A stretch of 11,466 nt of DNA from FEN-1297 sp964498065 (lineage in GTDB: Bacteria; Bacteroidota; Ignavibacteria; Ignavibacteriales; Ignavibacteriaceae), in contig CAZCFZ010000115.1 of the NCBI GenBank assembly GCA_964498065.1, positions 1-11,466 of the forward strand. The letters are read 5' to 3'. The number at the start of each line of letters is the position of its first letter. Within the stretch, counting starts at the first letter, position 1. Below the pieces are notes generated by a model. It made no database searches. It had not been told where the DNA came from and saw only the letters and a list, made by a program, of their open reading frames with translations. The translations under genes and the position numbers were made by a program. Positions 1-4,897 of this stretch are shown here, piece after piece.

Positions 1-207
1 AAAAAATCAATTAAGAGAGTTACCTATTAAATAACCTAATTTTTCAGAAGTTTCTGAATATTTAGCAAGTAATTGTAATAAATACATATAATTATTATAT
101 TTTTACAGATAAATTCATTTTATTTTAAAATATTACTCACTTATCTTATAAATTATATTGAGTATTACTTAGAGATGAAAATTAGAACATTATTTAATAA
201 CCATATC

Positions 208-213
208 GGGGGT
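208..213 (+). promoter_or_regulatory. Ribosome-binding site that decides the sigma-gene start
   Basis: GGGGGT at this position can pair along its full length with the anti-Shine-Dalgarno sequence ACCUCC, allowing one G-U pair. It stands four bases before an in-frame CTG at 218. No comparably G-rich sequence precedes the first ATG at 302, where the upstream bases read as coding sequence. This favours initiation at 218. Confidence 0.5.
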
Positions 214-217
214 CAAA

Positions 218-1021
218 CTGGCACAGGAAAATAAATTAATCCGTTCCCTTGTTGAAAGCACTAAACAGGGAAGCAATTCTTCCTTTAAGCAGCTCTACCA
301 AATGAATGTCGGTCGCGTATTTGCTTTAAATCTTAGGTTATTGGCTGATTTTAAGCTAAGTGAAGAAGTGACTAAAGAAGTATTTATTACAACTTGGGAA
401 CGAATTTCACAAATGCGCGATGATATTACTTTTGCCGCATGGTTGAAAAGTTTAACAGTTTCTACAGCTTTAAATAAGTTAAGAGAAAAAGACTCGCGGA
501 AAAATTCGGATCATTCCGGTAATAAATTGGATAAAATACCAAGGAAATTCGAATCGGTAGTAAGTTTATTTGATCTTGATATAATGTCTCTTTCCGAAAG
601 AGAAAGAATTATTTTTACTTTACACGAGATAGAAGAATATAGTGATGAAGAAACCGCTGATTTGCTTTTAACAAAACCTAAAATTGTGAATGAAAGCTTG
701 ATTTTGGCTCGTCAACTTTTGGAAGCCTCAAAAAATAATGTCCTAAGTAATAAAACTATTCAGGAAAAAATGGATGAGTTGAATCCGGAAATAAATCCTC
801 AAACCGATTTGTGGCCAAGCATCTTCAATGCAGTTAACAAAATGAAAATGAAAACTCAGGATGAAATACAAGAATCGGAATCATTTCATGAAGAAGAAGA
901 AAAACCGGAAGTTGTAATTAATAAGAAAAGCAAGCATTATTTTGGTGAATTTGAGGATAAGGATTCAGGCGGGACTAAGAAGAAAAAATTTTCGGATTAT
1001 TTTAAGAGATTTAAAAAATAA
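218..1021 (+). CDS. ECF-like sigma-70 family sigma factor with C-terminal anti-sigma-like tail
   Basis: This is a probable alternative RNA polymerase sigma factor of 267 residues if translation starts at CTG 218, or 239 residues from ATG 302. The longer frame is preferred because the extra 28 codons read as the first helix of sigma region 2 (SFKQLYQMNVGRVF), and no ATG, GTG or in-frame TTG lies between the upstream stop at 176 and 302. Region 2 spans about residues 8-90, including the typical 'LSEEVTKEVFITTWERI' and 'FAAWLKSLTVSTALNKLRE' stretches. Region 4 spans about 123-171 and begins LSERERIIFTLHEIEEYSDEE. After it comes a segment reading LNPEINPQTDLWPSI (about 188-202), which resembles the conserved 'LPxEIxPxxDLWPxI' patch found in some anti-sigma proteins. 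The rest is a charged Lys/Glu-rich tail. It is convergent with the pyruvate dehydrogenase operon. Region 4 is weakly conserved, so the promoter target is unknown. The sigma assignment is moderately sure. Confidence 0.75.
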   Translation: MAQENKLIRSLVESTKQGSNSSFKQLYQMNVGRVFALNLRLLADFKLSEEVTKEVFITTWERISQMRDDITFAAWLKSLTVSTALNKLREKDSRKNSDHSGNKLDKIPRKFESVVSLFDLDIMSLSERERIIFTLHEIEEYSDEETADLLLTKPKIVNESLILARQLLEASKNNVLSNKTIQEKMDELNPEINPQTDLWPSIFNAVNKMKMKTQDEIQESESFHEEEEKPEVVINKKSKHYFGEFEDKDSGGTKKKKFSDYFKRFKK

Positions 1022-1041
1022 TCTTTGTGTAAATTATGTTC

Positions 1042-1071
1042 AAAAAAGCTCACTAACAAGTGAGCTTTTTT
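1042..1071. terminator. Bidirectional intrinsic terminator between the sigma gene and lpdA
   Basis: AAAAAAGCTCACT, a four-base loop AACA, then AGTGAGC followed by six T form a strong stem with an A-tract on one side and a T-tract on the other. It can therefore stop transcription from either direction. It lies 20 bases past the sigma-gene stop and 14 bases past the lpdA stop on the opposite strand, as expected of a shared terminator between convergent units. Confidence 0.88.
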
Positions 1072-1085
1072 ATTTTTAAATGAAA

Positions 1086-2498
1086 TTATTTTTTTGGCCG
1101 GTATAAATGTGTACTTTGCCCGAAAAACACCTCGGCGGCTTCCATAACAGTTTCGGAAAGTGTAGGATGCGGATGAATAGTAAGTTTTAGATCTGTAGCA
1201 TTCGCACCCATTTCGATAGCTAATACGCCTTCGGCAATTAGCTCACCTGCACCCGGTCCGCAAATACCTACGCCGAGTATTCTTTGTGAATCCGGGTCAA
1301 TAATCAATTTTGTTACTCCGTCACTTCTATCCAAAGTAGTAGCTCTACCCGAAGCCGCCCAAGGGAATTTTGCAATTTCAAATTTTATATTTTGTTCTCT
1401 TGCTTTGGTTTCCGTTAATCCTGCCCATGCAATTTCGGGATCTGTGAAAACAACGGCAGGAATAGCTTGGGGCTCAAATGCAACTTTATGTCCGAGTATA
1501 GCTTCAACTGCAACTCTTCCTTCATGAGAAGCTTTATGCGCAAGCATTGGCTCTCCTGCTATATCTCCAATTGCATAAATATTAGGATCATCGGTTTTCA
1601 ATTGTTCGTTAACCGTAATCCAGCCTCTTTCATTAACTTTTACTTTTGTATTTTCAAGACCTAAGCCTTTGGTTTCAGGTTTTCTACCGATAGACATTAA
1701 AACATAATCATATGTTTGTTCGCTGACTTTTCCTTCACCATCCTGTATGTTTACACTTATTCCGTTTTTTACTTCTTTAATTGAAAGGACTTTTGAGTTT
1801 ACCATTACATTTTCAAATTTCTTCCCGACTCTTTTAGCAAGAAAGGCTACTAAATCTCTATCTGCCCCGGGAAGAATTCCCGGCATCATTTCGACTACTG
1901 AAACTTTGGTCCCTAATGCACTATACACCGAACCTAATTCCAAGCCTATGTAGCCTCCTCCTATTACAAGCATACTTTTGGGTATTTCAGGCAGGTCAAG
2001 TGCTGTAGTCGAATTTAATATCCTTTTGCTTTCAATATTTAAGAAAGGTATTGTTGCAATGACCGATCCGGTTGCAATAATAGCTTTTTCTATTTGTAAT
2101 TCTTCAGTTTTCCCTTCTTCATGTTCAACTTTCAGTACCGAAGAACTGACAAAGCTTGCAGTTCCTCTTATATAATTAATTTTCCTTTGTTTAGATAAAA
2201 TTCCAAGTCCGCCGGTCAGTTTATTTACAACGCCGGTTTTCCAATCTCTTAATCTATTTAAATCTATTTTAGGTTTTGAGAATTCGATTCCCCAGTTTTT
2301 AGCTTCTTCGGTTTCATTAATTAATTTTGCAACATGGAGGAGTGCTTTCGAAGGAATACAGCCGCGGTATAAACATACTCCGCCGGGATTCTTTTCCTTA
2401 TCGATTAAAGTTACTTCCATTCCGAGATCGGCAGCATAAAAAGCAGCGGCATAACCGCCCGGCCCTCCGCCGATAACAATTAGTTTTGAGTTTTGCAT
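1086..2498 (-). CDS. lpdA: Dihydrolipoyl dehydrogenase (E3 of pyruvate dehydrogenase)
   Basis: This FAD flavoprotein reoxidises the dihydrolipoyl arm of the E2 subunit and passes electrons to NAD+. The 470-residue product has the N-terminal FAD-binding GGGPGG at 10-15, the redox-active disulfide C42/C47 within GGVCLYRGCIPSK, and the NAD-binding 'VIGGGYIGLELGS' fold in the middle. The second FAD motif IYAIGDI and the C-terminal HPTLSE catalytic pair (H444, E449) follow. All key residues are present and the length is normal for the family. The ATG at 2498 is chosen because AGGA stands five bases upstream and the protein then starts as family members do. The frame stays open for 19 more codons to a TTG at 2555, but that stretch is translated repeat (Lys/Ile-rich) and is unlikely to be real. 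It is the last gene of the aceE-aceF-lpdA operon and is separated from aceF by a 668-bp insert. Confidence 0.96.
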   Translation of the reverse strand: MQNSKLIVIGGGPGGYAAAFYAADLGMEVTLIDKEKNPGGVCLYRGCIPSKALLHVAKLINETEEAKNWGIEFSKPKIDLNRLRDWKTGVVNKLTGGLGILSKQRKINYIRGTASFVSSSVLKVEHEEGKTEELQIEKAIIATGSVIATIPFLNIESKRILNSTTALDLPEIPKSMLVIGGGYIGLELGSVYSALGTKVSVVEMMPGILPGADRDLVAFLAKRVGKKFENVMVNSKVLSIKEVKNGISVNIQDGEGKVSEQTYDYVLMSIGRKPETKGLGLENTKVKVNERGWITVNEQLKTDDPNIYAIGDIAGEPMLAHKASHEGRVAVEAILGHKVAFEPQAIPAVVFTDPEIAWAGLTETKAREQNIKFEIAKFPWAASGRATTLDRSDGVTKLIIDPDSQRILGVGICGPGAGELIAEGVLAIEMGANATDLKLTIHPHPTLSETVMEAAEVFFGQSTHLYRPKK

Positions 2499-2520
2499 TA
2501 TATTCCTATATTTTTTAATA

Positions 2521-2617
2521 ATCTTAATCTTATTCTTGCTCTTAATCTTGCTCAAAACTTTTAGAATATTTTTAAGTGATTAAGAATAAGATAAAGAGCA
2601 AGAGTAAGATTTTAATT
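2521..2617. repeat. Imperfect palindrome, copy 1 (TCTTNN hexamer arms)
   Basis: The left arm (2521-2553) is a run of degenerate hexamers TCTTAA, TCTTAT, TCTTGC, TCTTAA, TCTTGC. The right arm (2578-2610) is the reverse complement of a similar run. The TCTT cores pair between arms, with mismatches concentrated at the variable NN positions. A 24-base AT-rich centre separates the arms. A second copy in the same orientation lies at 3071-3166. Comparing the two by eye gives five substitutions and a one-base gap. The copy sits just upstream of the lpdA ribosome-binding site, so in RNA it would form a long hairpin before lpdA. Confidence 0.85.
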
Positions 2618-2621
2618 CTAA

Positions 2622-3017
2622 TTAATTATCACCCGAATAATCGTTGCTCAGTTCATATACCCTATCAGAATTACTTTTTATTAATCCAATAATCATAGAT
2701 ACTATTTCATACAACATTTCTTTCCCCTTAACTATATCTATGCTCTCAACTTTTTTATGTCTTACCAGAATATCAAGACATGCCGAACATTCTAAAGCCG
2801 AACCTTTGGATATATCAAAATAACGACATCTATCTTTAGGCGAATATTTTCCATTTCCTTCAGCAATATTCAAAGTGATTGAAGTTGATGCTCTATCAAG
2901 ATGATCGCATGCATTTATACTTTTATCAATTTTAGAAAGAAAATTACCAACCCATTCAACGAAATCCAGAGAAAGTTGATATACTTTCAATTTTTCATGG
3001 TCAAAAATTTTTGCCGT
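2622..3017 (-). CDS. Four-helix-bundle protein (S23/IVP family), start codon apparently ACG
   Basis: This is a small all-helical protein of the 23S rRNA intervening-sequence (S23/IVP) four-helix-bundle family; its molecular function is not established. Diagnostic stretches are KLKVYQLSLDFVEWVG, the central NIAEGNGKYSPKDRCRYFDI and the following KGSALECSACLDIL. No domain beyond the bundle is seen. Members of this subgroup usually begin shortly before a 'FDHEKLKVYQ' sequence, and here the matching IFDHEKLKVYQ codons are present but upstream of the first conventional in-frame start (TTG at 2990). Reading from ACG at 3017 gives a 131-residue protein starting (M)AKIFDHEKL, with GAGGGA correctly spaced before it. 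Starting at TTG 2990 would give 122 residues and lose the conserved start. ATT at 3008 is another possible initiator. The body has no stop or frameshift. Either the gene uses a near-cognate start or it has recently been silenced by an ATG-to-ACG change. Confidence 0.85.
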   Translation of the reverse strand, partial: TAKIFDHEKLKVYQLSLDFVEWVGNFLSKIDKSINACDHLDRASTSITLNIAEGNGKYSPKDRCRYFDISKGSALECSACLDILVRHKKVESIDIVKGKEMLYEIVSMIIGLIKSNSDRVYELSNDYSGDN

Positions 3018-3021
3018 TGTT

Positions 3022-3027
3022 TCCCTC
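3022..3027 (-). promoter_or_regulatory. Ribosome-binding site before the ACG start of the four-helix-bundle gene
   Basis: On the minus strand GAGGGA lies four bases upstream of ACG at 3017. This is optimal spacing for that codon, but it is about 13 bases from ATT 3008 and about 31 from TTG 2990. It is the main reason for placing the original start at 3017. Confidence 0.6.
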
Positions 3028-3070
3028 TTTTATTATTGATTAAAATTCGTCAAAAACACTTATTATTTTA

Positions 3071-3166
3071 CTCTTAATCTTATTCTTGCTCCAAATCTTG
3101 CTCAAAACTTTAGAATATTTTTAAGAGATTAAGAATAAGACAAAGAGAAAGAGTAAGATTTTAATT
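3071..3166. repeat. Imperfect palindrome, copy 2 (TCTTNN hexamer arms)
   Basis: Same orientation and architecture as the copy at 2521-2617: TCTTAATCTTATTCTTGCTC opening, AT-rich centre TTTAGAATATTTTTAAG, and a closing arm ending GTAAGATTTTAATT. It ends exactly where the aceF stop codon begins, so the aceF mRNA would carry a long hairpin directly after its last codon. This could act as an attenuator, processing site or 3' protector. That role is inferred. Confidence 0.85.
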
Positions 3167-4825
3167 TTATCCTTCAATTAAAATTTTCATCGGCTGTTCG
3201 AGAGCTTCACATACCCATCTTAAAAATCTTGCCGCATCTGCGCCGTCAATTATGCGGTGATCATAAGACAAGGACAGCGGCAGCATTAAGCGGGGTTCGA
3301 ATTTATCCTTAACAAAAACCGGCTCGAAATAACCTCTTGAAACTCCTAGTATGGCTACTTCGGGAGAATTGATTATAGGTGTAAAATAAGTTCCGCCTAT
3401 TCCGCCGAGATTTGTTATTGTAAAACATCCGCCTTGAAGCTCTTCAAGTGAAATTTTTCTAATGCGTGCTTTTTCCGCAACGGTATTCAATTCAACAGAA
3501 AGTTCAATAAGATTCTTTTTATCCACATTTTTAATTACAGGAACAATTAATCCATGCTCGGTATCGACTGCAATTCCTATGTTATAGAATTTCTTATATA
3601 TAATTTCTTTCTTCTCCATATCGATGCTTGAATTAAACTGCGGAAATACTTTTAAAGCGGAAGTTATTACTTTAAGTAAAATTGAGGTAACGGTTAATTT
3701 ACCTCCGGCTTTTTCCGCCTTCGGATTAAATTCCTTTCTTACTTTTTCCAGTTCTGTTATATCGGCTTTGTCATGCTGTGTTACATGAGGAATTGAAGAC
3801 CACGCATAACTCAAATGATCGGCAGTTTTAGAACGTATATTACTCATAGGTTTCTTTTCAACTGATCCGAATTTTGAAAAATCGGGTAGAGGCTCCTGCT
3901 TAATTCCGAATGAAGGCTGACCGGCTCTTTCTTCATTTAACTTTTTCGAATAAGCTTTGACGTCATCCATCGAAATTCTTCCGGACGGACCCGAACCTTT
4001 AACTTTATTTATGTCAACTCCTATTTCCCTGGCGATTCTTCTAACTGACGGCGCTGCCGGAGCCGAGCCTTTTGTAATCGGCGGCTGATTATCCTTTTCT
4101 CCCGGAAGAATACTTTCTCTTTCTCCTTTAAGAGGCTCCTTTGTTTCTTCCTGCGATACAGAAGGAACTTCTTCCGACTGTGAGGGAGTTTTTTCTTCTA
4201 CCGCTGTTTTTTCAATTTCTTCCGTCTCACTTAATTCCACTTTGATAAGCGCTTGCCCTACTTTGGCTTTATCACCTGATTTAATAAGTACGCTTACAAC
4301 TTTTCCGCTATAAGCCGACGGTACTTCAATTGTAGCTTTATCTGTTTCTATTTCGATAATTCCCTGGTCTTTTTCAATGAAGTCTCCCTCATTTACAAGA
4401 ATAGTTAAAACATCGGCAGAGTCAATATTTTCGCCAAGTTCAGGCAGTTTCATCTCAACAACTTCACCCGCTGCATTTCCATTTGTTTTGACCGGAACCG
4501 TTTTTTCTCCTTGCTCGGATTTTTTCACTTTTGATTCTGTCTTTTTCTCAGCCTTCTTTTCCGCCTGCTTTGCAGCTTGCACTTTACCGTTTTCATCAAC
4601 TTTTATTAATACCTGTCCTACCTTTACTTTATCTCCCGACTTGACCATGACCTCTTTAATCATTCCGGTGACGGTTGAGGGGACTTCGATTGTAGCTTTA
4701 TCCGTTTCAATCTCAATTATTCCCTGATCTTTTTCAATTTTATCACCTGGTTTTACAAGTACAGTTAGAACGTCGGCCGATTCTATATTTTCTCCGAGTT
4801 CAGGTAATTTAAATTCTGTAGACAT
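3167..4825 (-). CDS. aceF: Dihydrolipoyllysine acetyltransferase (E2 of pyruvate dehydrogenase)
   Basis: This is the core subunit of the pyruvate dehydrogenase complex. Its lipoyl arms collect the acetyl group from E1 and the catalytic domain transfers it to CoA. The 552 residues hold two lipoyl domains (about 2-76 and 122-196), each with the lipoylation motif EIETDKATIEVPS (modified lysines K43 and K163). A Lys/Glu/Ala-rich linker joins them. A charged Pro/Glu linker, a peripheral-subunit-binding domain (about 258-292, VRRIAREIGVDINKVKGSGPSGRI) and the acetyltransferase domain (about 325-552) follow. The active-site motif is SYDHRIIDG, with H523 and D527. The ATG at 4825 has AAGG six bases upstream. 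It lies 72 bases downstream of aceE in the same operon. The two lipoyl domains are unusually alike in both protein and DNA sequence. The subunit order matches proteobacterial AceF, which has three lipoyl domains in E. coli. Confidence 0.96.
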   Translation of the reverse strand: MSTEFKLPELGENIESADVLTVLVKPGDKIEKDQGIIEIETDKATIEVPSTVTGMIKEVMVKSGDKVKVGQVLIKVDENGKVQAAKQAEKKAEKKTESKVKKSEQGEKTVPVKTNGNAAGEVVEMKLPELGENIDSADVLTILVNEGDFIEKDQGIIEIETDKATIEVPSAYSGKVVSVLIKSGDKAKVGQALIKVELSETEEIEKTAVEEKTPSQSEEVPSVSQEETKEPLKGERESILPGEKDNQPPITKGSAPAAPSVRRIAREIGVDINKVKGSGPSGRISMDDVKAYSKKLNEERAGQPSFGIKQEPLPDFSKFGSVEKKPMSNIRSKTADHLSYAWSSIPHVTQHDKADITELEKVRKEFNPKAEKAGGKLTVTSILLKVITSALKVFPQFNSSIDMEKKEIIYKKFYNIGIAVDTEHGLIVPVIKNVDKKNLIELSVELNTVAEKARIRKISLEELQGGCFTITNLGGIGGTYFTPIINSPEVAILGVSRGYFEPVFVKDKFEPRLMLPLSLSYDHRIIDGADAARFLRWVCEALEQPMKILIEG

Positions 4826-4897
4826 TTTTAACCTTATTTAAATTTTTTGTTTTGAAAAAATCAAATTCATCTTCACCTTATTAGCTACGATGCGTTG

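Larger units (their letters stand above)
2521..3166 (-). mobile_element. Palindrome-flanked four-helix-bundle cassette inserted between aceF and lpdA (candidate)
   Basis: Nearly all the DNA between aceF and lpdA is one unit: a directly repeated imperfect palindrome at each end with a single small gene between. The outer edge of one palindrome touches the aceF stop codon (3167-3169). The other ends 22 bases before the lpdA ATG, just upstream of its ribosome-binding region. No transposase is present. Related S23/IVP proteins are known from intervening sequences inserted in 23S rRNA genes, which are also bounded by sequences that pair. That this cassette is or was mobile is an inference. Confidence 0.4.

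Noticed and set aside
2499..2555. 19-codon N-terminal extension of lpdA from a TTG start
   Set aside because: The extension is translated palindrome sequence (Lys/Ile-rich). The ATG at 2498 has a good ribosome-binding site and gives the family's normal N-terminus and residue numbering.
2521..3166. CRISPR array or diversity-generating retroelement
   Set aside because: Only two long palindromic copies with a gene between them, so not a CRISPR array. No reverse transcriptase or template/variable repeat pair is present, so the Avd-like fold alone does not make a retroelement.
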